Of a stretch of 64,000 nucleotides of DNA, positions 9,153-17,321 are shown in pieces; positions within the stretch are counted from its first letter, which is position 1; each line of letters begins with the position of its first letter. The notes beneath the pieces were generated by a model that saw only the letters and a program-made list of their open reading frames with translations, was not told the origin of the DNA and searched no databases. The position numbers and the translations under genes are program-made. The stretch is from Faeciplasma sp045660445 (GTDB lineage Bacteria > Bacillota > Clostridia > Oscillospirales > Ruminococcaceae), in contig JAZRDR010000012.1 in assembly GCA_045660445.1 (NCBI GenBank), forward strand, positions 117,102-181,101. The letters are read 5' to 3'.

Positions 9153-10814
9153 ATGAACAGACAGGAAACTATTAAATGGTGGCAGGAAGCAAGGCTTGGC
9201 CTGTTTATCCATTGGGGCTTATACAGCATTATGGGGTATGGCGAATGGGTCATGTACTTCGGCAGGATTCCCGTAAGAGAATATGAAAAGCTTGCTGAGC
9301 AATTTAACCCCGTTAAGTTTGATGCTGACGAGTGGGTTAGATTTGCAAAAGACAGCGGCTTGAAATATATCGTTATCACTGCAAAGCATCACGACGGTTT
9401 TTCGATGTTTAAAACCAACGTGAGCAATTATAACATCGTTGATGCAACTCCTTTTGGGCGCGACCCGATGGCAGAGCTTGCTAAGGCTTGCCGCAAGCAC
9501 GGCATTAAGCTGGGATTCTATTATTCCCACGTCAGAGAGTGGCATCATCCCCTTGCTTCAAGCTATGAGGATAAGGGCCGTCCCGACTTATTCGGCAATT
9601 ACGGCAACTTTTGGGACTATCCCGATGAAAACTTGAAGGACTTGCAGGCATATATCGACGAGTTTGATATGCCTCAGATCAAAGAGCTTTTGACACAGTA
9701 TGGCGACGTTTTGACCATTTGGTTCGATACACCCTCGCACATAACGCCCGATCAGGGAAGACAGTTAAGAGAGCTTGTTTACGACACTCAGGAAGGCTGC
9801 ATTGTAAACAGCCGTCTTTGCGACGCTATCGAGGTTGACTTTTTAACCATGAATGACGACGGAATCCCCGCCTCTGGAATGGATATGCCTTGGGATTCGC
9901 CCATGACGACTCATAACGGCTGGGGATACATTAAAGACGGAAAATATATGCCCTATGAACACATGCGATACAGAATCATTGAAGTTGTGGCAAAGGGCGG
10001 CAACCTTCTTATGAACGTGGGCCCCGATGCTTTGGGTGTTATTCCCGAAGAATCTCAAAGAGAATTCCGCAAGCTTGGCGAATGGCTTCGCACATATGGC
10101 GAGGCTATCTACGGCACCTGTGCCGCAGGACTGCCTTATCTTCCCCAGTGGGGTTACGTAACAAAGAAAAATGATGCAATATATCTCTTTGTTACAAACG
10201 ATAAGATAAAAGAAGTGTCTCTTTCGGGACTTAAGAGCCGTGTACTCAAGTGCACATCTCTTGAAGACGGAAGCGAGCTTGATTTTACCAAGAACGGTGA
10301 AAGCTTGAGCGTTGACGTTAGCGGTCTTCCCCAGGATATAAGAATTGTAAAGGTTCTTTGCGACGAAGAGGTTAAGATAAGAAAGGGACTTTATCCCAAC
10401 GAAGAGGGATCGGTGCAGCTGCCTGCATCACTTGCAAGGCTTGATCTTAACCCCTATTCACATATGTATATTAAATACGGTGTTACCGAACGCTTCACAA
10501 TGACTGAAGATTCGCTTTATTGGGAATTTGAAACTGATGACGAAGCAGAGTATGAGGTTCAGGTCATGTGGGACACAAGAAGCCATTGGCGCCCCGAAGA
10601 TTTCGGTCACGAATTGGCTGTGACAATTGACGGCGAAGAATATTCCTGCATAACCTCGAAGGATATTGAATCGATTTGGGGAACAAGATATATACCTGCA
10701 GGCAAGGTAAAACTCCCGAAGGGCAAGCACGAATTAAGGCTTCAACCCAAGCACATTGTGCTTGATAATCTTGTCGGCTTGTTTATCAGCGGAATTAAAC
10801 TTTTGAAAATTTAA
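9153..10814 (+). CDS. GH29 alpha-L-fucosidase/alpha-L-galactosidase family enzyme
   Basis: The 553-residue protein begins with the GH29 landmarks RLGLFIHWGLYS (residues 14-25) and TAKHHDGFSMF (76-86). The probable nucleophile is Asp192 in TIWFDTPSH. A C-terminal beta-sandwich follows, and then a second beta-rich domain (about 420-553). No signal peptide is present. It is embedded in the oxidative operon, 10 bases after the LgoD-like gene, so it probably releases the sugar that the neighbouring dehydrogenases consume. GH29 includes enzymes active on alpha-L-galactose; whether the pocket here accepts a C6 hydroxyl cannot be read from sequence alone. The other GH29 at 328-1731 is clearly divergent from it. 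Confidence 0.87.
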   Translation: MNRQETIKWWQEARLGLFIHWGLYSIMGYGEWVMYFGRIPVREYEKLAEQFNPVKFDADEWVRFAKDSGLKYIVITAKHHDGFSMFKTNVSNYNIVDATPFGRDPMAELAKACRKHGIKLGFYYSHVREWHHPLASSYEDKGRPDLFGNYGNFWDYPDENLKDLQAYIDEFDMPQIKELLTQYGDVLTIWFDTPSHITPDQGRQLRELVYDTQEGCIVNSRLCDAIEVDFLTMNDDGIPASGMDMPWDSPMTTHNGWGYIKDGKYMPYEHMRYRIIEVVAKGGNLLMNVGPDALGVIPEESQREFRKLGEWLRTYGEAIYGTCAAGLPYLPQWGYVTKKNDAIYLFVTNDKIKEVSLSGLKSRVLKCTSLEDGSELDFTKNGESLSVDVSGLPQDIRIVKVLCDEEVKIRKGLYPNEEGSVQLPASLARLDLNPYSHMYIKYGVTERFTMTEDSLYWEFETDDEAEYEVQVMWDTRSHWRPEDFGHELAVTIDGEEYSCITSKDIESIWGTRYIPAGKVKLPKGKHELRLQPKHIVLDNLVGLFISGIKLLKI

Positions 10815-10827
10815 GAGGGTTTATAAA

Positions 10828-12153
10828 ATGACAGAGAGAGTTATACAGTTTGGTGAGGGCGGCTTTTTGCGAAGCTTTGCCGACGTGTTCATTCACAAGA
10901 TGAACGAACAGGGCTTGTACGACGGCAGCGTTGTTGTCGTTCAGCCTATCCCCACGGGGCTCATCCCCGTTATCAACGAGCAAAAGGGCGAATATCACCA
11001 ATTTTTGCGAGGAGTTGAAAACGGCGAAGTTAAAGCCGAGTGCATTAAGGTTAAGTCTATTTCGCGAGGAGTTGACCCTCACACCGATTATGAGGGCTTT
11101 TTGGCACTTGCACACCAGCCCGAAATGAGATTTATCATTTCCAACACCACAGAGGCAGGAATTGAATATTTGGGCACGGAAGCCTTAAACGATGCTCCGC
11201 CGAAGTCCTTCCCTGCAAAATTGACAGCTCTTTTATATGAACGCTTTAAGGCAGGACTTTCGGGATTTGTTATCCTTTCCTGCGAGCTTATCGACAATAA
11301 CGGCAAAAAGCTTTTCGAGTGCGTTGAAAAATATGCCGAGCTTTGGAGCTTGGGCGAAGATTTTTGCAAGTGGCTGAGAAGTGAAAACCACTTCTGCTCG
11401 ACCTTGGTTGACAGAATCTGCACAGGTTATCCTAAGGATGAAGCCACGGCTCTTTGGGCACAGATCGGATGCGAAGACAAGCTTTTGAATACCGCCGAGC
11501 TTTTCCACCTTTGGGTAATAGAAGGCGATTTCGAGGACGAATTCCCTCTTAAAAAAGCATGTGTAAACGTTATTTGGACTGATGACGTTTCGCCCTATAA
11601 AAAAATGAAGGTAAGAATTTTGAACGGCGCGCACACCTCGCTCGTATTCCCCTCTTTGTTGAGAGGAATTGAAACCGTTGGCGAAAGCCTTAATGACAAG
11701 CAGATGCATGACTATCTCGATATTTGCCTTTCGAAGTACATCATGCCCTCTTTGGGTGAGACCGAGGAGCACAAGGCTTTTGCAAGTGCCGTGCTCGAGC
11801 GTTTTGCTAACCCTTATATCAAGCACTTGTGGAAGTCGATTTCTTTGAACTCTGTAAGCAAATACACAGCGCGCGTTTTGCCCACTGTTTGCGATTATAT
11901 TGAAAATAACGGCAGTCTTCCCAAGCCGCTTGTTTTCTCGCTTGCTTGCCTGATCGAATATTATAAGACCAATGAAGTAAGCGATGACGCAAATGCCGTC
12001 GAGTTCATCAAAACTCACTCGGCAACCGAGATCTTGGCAAACGAAGCCTTGTGGGGCAAAGATTTGAGTGAAATGAACGAGCTTGTTTGCGAGTCGCTTG
12101 AGAAAATTCACAATGACGGAATCAGCGAGGCTATATCATGGGCAATGTGCTGA
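10828..12153 (+). CDS. uxaB: Tagaturonate reductase (altronate oxidoreductase)
   Basis: The 441-residue product aligns along its whole length with E. coli UxaB, an NADH-dependent enzyme of the mannitol dehydrogenase family that reduces tagaturonate to D-altronate. Landmarks are IQFGEGGFLR-x-F near the N-terminus, MRFIISNTTEAGI, CELIDNNG, FCSTLVDRI-x-TGYP and KMKVRILNGAHT. The start follows an AGAGGG site and the 3' end overlaps uxaA by 16 bases, so the two are translationally linked. In classical galacturonate breakdown UxaC supplies tagaturonate. No uxaC is seen here; the LgoD-like protein is the apparent source instead. Confidence 0.92.
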   Translation: MTERVIQFGEGGFLRSFADVFIHKMNEQGLYDGSVVVVQPIPTGLIPVINEQKGEYHQFLRGVENGEVKAECIKVKSISRGVDPHTDYEGFLALAHQPEMRFIISNTTEAGIEYLGTEALNDAPPKSFPAKLTALLYERFKAGLSGFVILSCELIDNNGKKLFECVEKYAELWSLGEDFCKWLRSENHFCSTLVDRICTGYPKDEATALWAQIGCEDKLLNTAELFHLWVIEGDFEDEFPLKKACVNVIWTDDVSPYKKMKVRILNGAHTSLVFPSLLRGIETVGESLNDKQMHDYLDICLSKYIMPSLGETEEHKAFASAVLERFANPYIKHLWKSISLNSVSKYTARVLPTVCDYIENNGSLPKPLVFSLACLIEYYKTNEVSDDANAVEFIKTHSATEILANEALWGKDLSEMNELVCESLEKIHNDGISEAISWAMC

Positions 12154-13499
12154 TACATAAAAACGACAACGTTAGCGTTTCGCTTGAAAACGGACACAAA
12201 TATGCCGTTAAAGACATTGCTTTGGGTGAGAAGGTTATAAAATACGGTTGCCCTATCGGAGTTGCAACTGCAGATATTAAAGAGGGTGAGCACGTTCATT
12301 CTCACAACCTTAAGACGCTTCTTGCAGGCACGCAGGAATATAAATACTCCCCAGAGCTGACATATCCCGAAGCGATAGATGCTCCTGATATTATGGCATA
12401 CGTTCGCAAAAACGGCGAGATCGGCATTCGAAACGACATCTGGATAATCCCAACCGTTGGCTGTGTTAACAAGACTGCAGAAATGCTTGCCAAGTTAACA
12501 AGCGCATATGCGTTTACTCATCCGTTTGGATGCTCACAGCTTGGTGGCGACCACGAGCGCACACAGCTTGTTTTGAGAGGGCTTATCAAGCACCCGAACG
12601 CAGGCGGCGTTTTGGTTTTGGGCTTGGGATGCGAAAACAACAACATCCCTGAATTTAAGAAGATTTTGGGAGAGGTTGACGAGGAACGCGTTAAATTCCT
12701 GATAACTCAGGAATGCGAGGACGAGATCAATGAGGGCGTTAAGATAATTAACGAGCTTAAAGAAAACGCAAGCAAGGACAAGCGCGAGAGCGTTCCCTTA
12801 AGCCGCCTTAAGATCGGCATGAAATGCGGCGGCAGCGATGGACTTTCGGGAATTACCGCTAATCCCGCTTGCGGAAAAATTACCGACATTTTGTGTGCAA
12901 TGGGCGGCAGTGCCGTTTTGACCGAGGTTCCCGAAATGTTTGGTGCCGAACAGCTTTTGATGAACCGCTGTGTCAGCGAAGAAGTGTTTGGCAAGACGGT
13001 TTCGCTTATAAATAACTATAAGGAATACTTTATTGCTCACGGTCAGCCCGTGAGCGAAAACCCCTCGCCCGGAAACAAAGCAGGCGGAATTACAACTCTT
13101 GAGGAAAAATCCTTGGGATGCGTGCAAAAGGGAGGGCTCGCTCCGATCACCGACGTTTTAGATTATGGCGACACAGTTTCAAAGCCGGGGCTTAGTCTTC
13201 TTAACGGTCCGGGAAATGACATCGTTGCCGTTACGAACTTAACAGCAGCAGGATGCCACATGATTTTATTCACAACGGGAAGAGGAACCCCCTTGGGTGC
13301 ACCTGTTCCAACGCTTAAGCTTGCGACAAACTCGGCACTTGCCGACAAAAAACCTCATTGGATAGACTTTGATGCTCAATCCTGCAGCGAGGACAAGCTT
13401 TTAGAGCTTATAATCGAAACTGCAAACGGCAAGCTTGCCAAAAACGAGCTTGGTGGATATCGTGAAATATCTATATTTAAGGACGGTGTTACGCTTTGA
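12138..13499 (+). CDS. uxaA: Altronate dehydratase
   Basis: The 453-residue product matches E. coli UxaA throughout. It has an N-terminal SAF-type domain (about residues 1-75, ending HSHNLKT) followed by the large dehydratase domain with VGCVNKTAEM, FGCSQLGGDHERT, LGLGCENNN, GGSDGLSGITANP, ENPSPGNKAGGITTLEEKS and GCHMILFTTGRGTPLG. Such enzymes are iron-dependent and convert D-altronate to 2-keto-3-deoxy-D-gluconate. The start is inside the end of uxaB and the stop overlaps the next gene by four bases. It is about 40 residues shorter than the E. coli enzyme because of short internal loops. Confidence 0.93.
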   Translation: MGNVLIHKNDNVSVSLENGHKYAVKDIALGEKVIKYGCPIGVATADIKEGEHVHSHNLKTLLAGTQEYKYSPELTYPEAIDAPDIMAYVRKNGEIGIRNDIWIIPTVGCVNKTAEMLAKLTSAYAFTHPFGCSQLGGDHERTQLVLRGLIKHPNAGGVLVLGLGCENNNIPEFKKILGEVDEERVKFLITQECEDEINEGVKIINELKENASKDKRESVPLSRLKIGMKCGGSDGLSGITANPACGKITDILCAMGGSAVLTEVPEMFGAEQLLMNRCVSEEVFGKTVSLINNYKEYFIAHGQPVSENPSPGNKAGGITTLEEKSLGCVQKGGLAPITDVLDYGDTVSKPGLSLLNGPGNDIVAVTNLTAAGCHMILFTTGRGTPLGAPVPTLKLATNSALADKKPHWIDFDAQSCSEDKLLELIIETANGKLAKNELGGYREISIFKDGVTL

Positions 13500-14368
13500 T
13501 GATCATTGATGCTCACGCGCATTTGTGGAACAGGCAGGACGGCAGAGTTAACGGCAAAGCTGTTTATCCCGTTGGAAACGGAAAAAGCAATTTCGGTGGA
13601 GAAATTCGCCAAATGATGCCGCCCTATATGACAGATGACTGCAACAGTGCCGAAAGATTCATTGCGAACATGGACTATGCAGGAGTTAGCGGCGCTGTTA
13701 TCACCCAAGAAGAGATCGACGGAAATCAGGATAAATACCTGCTTGAAGCGAAAGCAAAATTCCCCGAAAGACTTAAGATCTGCTCGCTTTATGAAGAGGG
13801 CAAGCCCTTTTTGACTGACGGCTTCGACGGAATTAAGCTCTGTGCGGGAAGACTTACCACGCAGGACCTTACAAAGCACGCTTTCGTGTTTGAGGAAGCC
13901 TTGAAAAACGGCAAGTTCATCTCTATCGACCTTGCTGACGGCGATGCACAGACATCCTCGTTAAGAGAGCTTATTCAGCAGTTCCCGAAGTTGAAAATCG
14001 CTATCGGACATTTTGGAATGGTGACACGTGAAGGCTGGCTTGAGCAGATCAAGCTTGCAAGATATGACAACGTTCGAGTTGAAAGCGGCGGAATAACCTG
14101 GCTTTTCAACAGCGAATTCTATCCCTATCCTTCTGCGATTAAAGCCATAAAAGAGGCAGCAGACGTTTGCGGAATTGATAAGCTTATGTGGGGCAGCGAC
14201 TATCCCAGAACGATGGTTGAAATAACCTATAAAATGAGCTATGATTTTGTTACGAGATCGATCGAGCTTAAAGACCGTGAAAAACAGTTGTTCTTAGCTG
14301 ACAATGCACGCCGTTTTTATGGTTTCAATAACCTTAAAGAATGCGAAGAAATTAAAAATATGCTTTAA
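13496..14368 (+). CDS. Amidohydrolase-family protein, candidate L-galactono/L-fuconolactonase
   Basis: The 290-residue protein is a TIM-barrel amidohydrolase of the amidohydrolase-2 group. It starts with the metal-binding DAHAHLW motif and has AIGHFGMV near residue 165 and the C-terminal MWGSDYPR motif near 240. This group includes lactonases of L-fucose and L-rhamnose oxidation. At 290 residues it is far too short for uronate isomerase UxaC (about 470). As last gene of the operon, and overlapping uxaA by four bases, it most plausibly hydrolyses the sugar lactone made by the first dehydrogenase. The ATG at 13499 is an alternative start. The activity is inferred, not shown. Confidence 0.72.
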   Translation: MMIIDAHAHLWNRQDGRVNGKAVYPVGNGKSNFGGEIRQMMPPYMTDDCNSAERFIANMDYAGVSGAVITQEEIDGNQDKYLLEAKAKFPERLKICSLYEEGKPFLTDGFDGIKLCAGRLTTQDLTKHAFVFEEALKNGKFISIDLADGDAQTSSLRELIQQFPKLKIAIGHFGMVTREGWLEQIKLARYDNVRVESGGITWLFNSEFYPYPSAIKAIKEAADVCGIDKLMWGSDYPRTMVEITYKMSYDFVTRSIELKDREKQLFLADNARRFYGFNNLKECEEIKNML

Positions 14369-14374
14369 CAAAAA

Positions 14375-14405
14375 CACCCGACCTGCAGATGCAGATCGGG
14401 TGAAG
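14375..14405. terminator. Bidirectional terminator
   Basis: CACCCGA-x-CTGCA and TGCAG-x-TCGGGTG pair in a long stem directly between the converging lactonase-like and phosphatase genes. T-rich flanks are present on both strands. Confidence 0.75.
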
Positions 14406-14408
14406 CTT

Positions 14409-14873
14409 TTATTCGGTTATTGATCTTAGGAGTCCTTCGCAGCCGTCATATATATCACGATAGGCAATATCAAAGCGATTGGAATACCACGGATCGGCAA
14501 CGTCGCCCCCGCGGGAGGTATAGTCCATAAGCTTGCGGATCTTGTTCTTGGGATCATTCTTTAGAATACGGTGCATATTGCGAATGTTATATGAATCCAT
14601 TCCGATGAATAGGTCATATTTGTCATAGTCACTTTCTTTAAGCTGAACTGCGCGCTTGCCCTCGCATTTGATTCCGTGCTTGAAAAGCTCAGCTTTTGCG
14701 GGAGGGTATACGGGGTTGCCGATATCGCCCCAGATCTCCTCGGTGCTGGTGGCACTTGAAGAAATCACAAAATCGGATTCGATCCCTTTATCTCTGACCA
14801 TCTTTTTAAATATAAACTCTGCCATCGGAGAACGGCAAATGTTGCCGTGACAGACAAACATTATCCTTGTCAT
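14409..14873 (-). CDS. Low-molecular-weight protein-tyrosine phosphatase
   Basis: The 154-residue protein has the signature CHGNICRSP loop with nucleophile Cys8 and phosphate-binding Arg14. The DPWYS segment near residue 127 supplies the general-acid aspartate. Length and motif order are typical of the family, which dephosphorylates phosphotyrosine and, in some bacteria, phosphoarginine. It is monocistronic, with its own promoter and a shared terminator, and shows no obvious link to the glycan genes around it. The cellular target cannot be inferred. Confidence 0.93.
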   Translation of the reverse strand: MTRIMFVCHGNICRSPMAEFIFKKMVRDKGIESDFVISSSATSTEEIWGDIGNPVYPPAKAELFKHGIKCEGKRAVQLKESDYDKYDLFIGMDSYNIRNMHRILKNDPKNKIRKLMDYTSRGGDVADPWYSNRFDIAYRDIYDGCEGLLRSITE

Positions 14874-14925
14874 GAGTTGTTCCCCTCTTAAGATTAGATT
14901 GATTTATCCTAATGTTTTTTGATTT

Positions 14926-14954
14926 ATTATAATGATTTATAAATCAAAAGTCAA
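14926..14954 (-). promoter_or_regulatory. Promoter of the phosphatase gene
   Basis: TTGACT (14949-14954) and TATAAT (14926-14931) are 17 bases apart on the minus strand, a near-consensus housekeeping promoter. Confidence 0.7.
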
Positions 14955-15008
14955 CATGTTTTGTCAATTTGCATAACTGTTATATATCACTTTTTTGCAA
15001 TTTAATAA

Positions 15009-15037
15009 TTGCGAGGAAATATAATTCGTGATATAAT
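15009..15037 (+). promoter_or_regulatory. Promoter of the araC-type gene with TTGCG boxes
   Basis: TTGCGA (15009-15014) and TATAAT (15032-15037) are separated by 17 bases. Copies of an ATTGCG motif lie at the -35 itself, at 15038-15050 just after the -10, and at 15058-15074 before the ribosome site. This layout suggests autoregulation by the encoded AraC protein. Confidence 0.5.
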
Positions 15038-15083
15038 TATTGCGATAAAGACAACTTTTATTGCGTGAAATTAAAGGAAGGCG

Positions 15084-15947
15084 GTGTTGACGTTGGCAAA
15101 CAAAATTAATGATCCGATTCAAGAACCATATTTGTGCTATCGTAATGTCAGCAAGAGAGATATTCTGTCCCCCTCCGATCCCTATCACCGACACGACAAT
15201 GCATTCGAGATATATCTGTTTCTTGGTGGAAACATGAAGCTGTATATTGAGCAATCATGCTTTTTGTGCAAGCCCGGCGAAATGTATCTTATAAGCCCCG
15301 AACAGTTCCACACAGTTGTTTGCAATGGCGAGTGTGAATATGATAGATTGATCATCAATATAAAAGAGGATCTTGTCAAAAAGCTTTCTTATGAAGACGT
15401 TTATTTAGGCGAGTGTTTTAAGCTTGAAAGCTTGGATCAGGTTAAGCGCATCACCTTAGGTGAAAACGAGCTTAAGCAGTTTTTGGCCTTATACTGGCAA
15501 TTCCAAGAGATGAGGACAAAGCCCGAATTCGGATACAGTCTTGTTATGAACGCTTATTTAACACAAATACTTGTTTCCATTAACCGCCTGTTTTTGAACA
15601 GACGTCCTGAAAACGGAAAGAACATTATGCCGCCACTTGTTCAAAGTGTTATGGAATATATCCGCGAGCATTTGAGCGAGCAGATCACCTTAGACGAGCT
15701 TTCCGAAAAGTTCTTCTTTAACGGGAAATATATAAGCCGATGCTTTAAAAAACACACCGGGCTTACTATAAGGGCATATATTCTGGATCAGCGCATTGCC
15801 ATGGCGAAAAAGCTGTTGGCAAACGGCTGCAACGTGTCTGAGTCTTGCTATAAATCGGGATTTTCTGACTATGCAAACTTTATTCGAAGCTTTACAAATG
15901 CCGTTGGCATATCTCCCGGAAAATATTCAAGACAAATAAATGAATGA
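15084..15947 (+). CDS. AraC-family transcriptional regulator of the glycan locus
   Basis: The 287-residue protein has an N-terminal cupin-like sensing domain (YHRHDNAFEIYLFLGG near residue 35 and ISPEQFHTVV near 75) and a C-terminal pair of helix-turn-helix motifs (about 190-285), with KYISRCFKKHTG and the closing GFSDYANFIRSF and GISPGKYS signature. It lies immediately before the secreted GH5 gene and between the two glycan operons, so it is the obvious local activator. The start is a GTG at 15084; the TTG at 15087 has better spacing from the AAGGAAGG site and may be the true start. The inducer is probably a released oligosaccharide. Confidence 0.85.
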   Translation: MLTLANKINDPIQEPYLCYRNVSKRDILSPSDPYHRHDNAFEIYLFLGGNMKLYIEQSCFLCKPGEMYLISPEQFHTVVCNGECEYDRLIINIKEDLVKKLSYEDVYLGECFKLESLDQVKRITLGENELKQFLALYWQFQEMRTKPEFGYSLVMNAYLTQILVSINRLFLNRRPENGKNIMPPLVQSVMEYIREHLSEQITLDELSEKFFFNGKYISRCFKKHTGLTIRAYILDQRIAMAKKLLANGCNVSESCYKSGFSDYANFIRSFTNAVGISPGKYSRQINE

Positions 15948-16048
15948 TCGAATTGCTGCACAATTTTCTGTGCAGCATTTTTATAAGGTCTATCACTGTT
16001 CATTGCACGAATCGCCATGTTTGCCGTGCTAAATACAGCTTTTGCAAC

Positions 16049-16078
16049 TTGACAATATACATTGAATTAATCTATACT
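16049..16078 (+). promoter_or_regulatory. Promoter of the GH5 gene
   Basis: TTGACA (16049-16054) and TATACT (16073-16078) are 18 bases apart. CTTTTGCAAC directly precedes the -35, matching CTTTTTGCAAT before the -35 at 6860. Confidence 0.65.
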
Positions 16079-16111
16079 TTAGTCATAAATCATTTGTTTG
16101 GAGTGACACTA

Positions 16112-17284
16112 ATGAAAAAATTCCTGCTATTACTTATATCATCATCCTTGCTTCTAACCTGTGGATGTGCAACCACCGCAAACAAAGGCAACAAGAACTC
16201 GGAAGATGTTAGCCCGAACGCCAACGAGGTTGCACGCGAAATGGGTTTGGGAATTAATCTTGGCAACACGATGGAGGCTTATGACGCTACCAACTGTGAA
16301 AAAATAACCTATGAGTGGATACCCGTTCTTGGCAATAATACCCCCACCGATTATGAAACCCGCTGGGGTGCCGTTGTAACAACTCAGAAAGTCATCAACG
16401 GAATGCGTGATTGCGGCTTTAACACTGTTAGAATCCCTGTCTTTTGGGGAAATATGATGGAAAACGACGGCACTTGGACCATCAATCCCGAATATTTGGA
16501 AAGAGTTAAAGAAATTGTTGACTATTGCGAAAAGGCAGGAGTTTATTCAGTCATCAACATCCACCATTTCGATGAATTCGTTATAAGACGAAATGACATC
16601 GAAGGCTGCAAAGAGATCTTTAACACTCTTTGGACACAGATAGCAGACTATTTCAAGGATTATCCTTATACTGTTGTTTTCGAAGGCTTTAATGAATACC
16701 TTGGCGGCAGCCAGTTTAATGAAAACGGCGAGCTTGTTGATCCCGGTGATTTTAAGGGCTTTTTGCTTACAAACGAGCTTAACCAGGTGTTTGTCGATGC
16801 CGTTCGTGCAACCGGCTCGAACAATGCTGAGCGTGTATTGATCGTTTCGGGATATAACACAAACATCGATAAGACGACCTCGCCACAGTTTGTAATGCCT
16901 ACCGACACGATTGAAGACAGACTTATGGTTTCCGTTCACTATGTTGACAACCTTATGTATTGGTGGAACAAGATCGGCACTCAGGAATGGCTTGACTATA
17001 TCGATGATCAGTGCACAAAGCTTGAAAACGCCTTCTCGAGCAAGAATATCCCCGTATTTTTGGGTGAGACCTCTGCAGGTTATCCTGCCTCAAACTTCGG
17101 CGCAGGCGCCATCCACACAAAGTCGAGCGAATGTCTTGAAATCGTTTTGAACGAGCTTGTTGAGCGAGGATTTGTTCCTGTTATTTGGGACACGAATGAT
17201 AACTTCTATTCAAGAACCGAGTTCAAGATCAAGGACAGCGATAACGATAAGGTTATTAAAAAGATTATAAAAGTGCTTAACTAA
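16112..17284 (+). CDS. Secreted GH5 endo-glucanase/xyloglucanase lipoprotein
   Basis: The 390-residue protein starts at the ATG at 16112, which follows TTGGAGTG and begins a lipoprotein signal peptide. The likely lipidated residue is Cys17 or Cys19. A single GH5 barrel follows, with NTVRIPVFW near residue 104, HHFDE near 151, acid/base Glu195 in FEGFNEY and nucleophile Glu319 in VFLGETSA. The motifs resemble the GH5_4 group, which contains endo-xyloglucanases and endo-glucanases. It is the only clearly exported enzyme of the locus and should cut the polymer at the cell surface into oligosaccharides for import. The in-frame ATG upstream at 15944 overlaps the regulator and lacks a signal peptide, so it was not used. 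Confidence 0.87.
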   Translation: MKKFLLLLISSSLLLTCGCATTANKGNKNSEDVSPNANEVAREMGLGINLGNTMEAYDATNCEKITYEWIPVLGNNTPTDYETRWGAVVTTQKVINGMRDCGFNTVRIPVFWGNMMENDGTWTINPEYLERVKEIVDYCEKAGVYSVINIHHFDEFVIRRNDIEGCKEIFNTLWTQIADYFKDYPYTVVFEGFNEYLGGSQFNENGELVDPGDFKGFLLTNELNQVFVDAVRATGSNNAERVLIVSGYNTNIDKTTSPQFVMPTDTIEDRLMVSVHYVDNLMYWWNKIGTQEWLDYIDDQCTKLENAFSSKNIPVFLGETSAGYPASNFGAGAIHTKSSECLEIVLNELVERGFVPVIWDTNDNFYSRTEFKIKDSDNDKVIKKIIKVLN

Positions 17285-17286
17285 AC

Positions 17287-17316
17287 TAAAAATCCCGCCT
17301 AAAGGCGGGATTTTTA
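17287..17316. terminator. Bidirectional terminator between GH5 and GH3 genes
   Basis: AAATCCCGCCT and AGGCGGGATTT form a perfect GC-rich stem followed by T-runs on both strands, between two converging genes. Confidence 0.9.
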
Positions 17317-17321
17317 TTATT

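Noticed and set aside
11233..12111. 292-codon minus-strand frame opposite uxaB
   Set aside because: It is antisense to a full-length UxaB match; composition explains the open frame.
13496..14368. Amidohydrolase considered as uronate isomerase UxaC
   Set aside because: At 290 residues it is far shorter than UxaC, and its motifs fit the lactonase-type amidohydrolase-2 group.
15944..16111. N-terminal extension of the GH5 protein from an upstream ATG
   Set aside because: It overlaps the regulator's stop, spans the GH5 promoter, and would bury the lipoprotein signal peptide.
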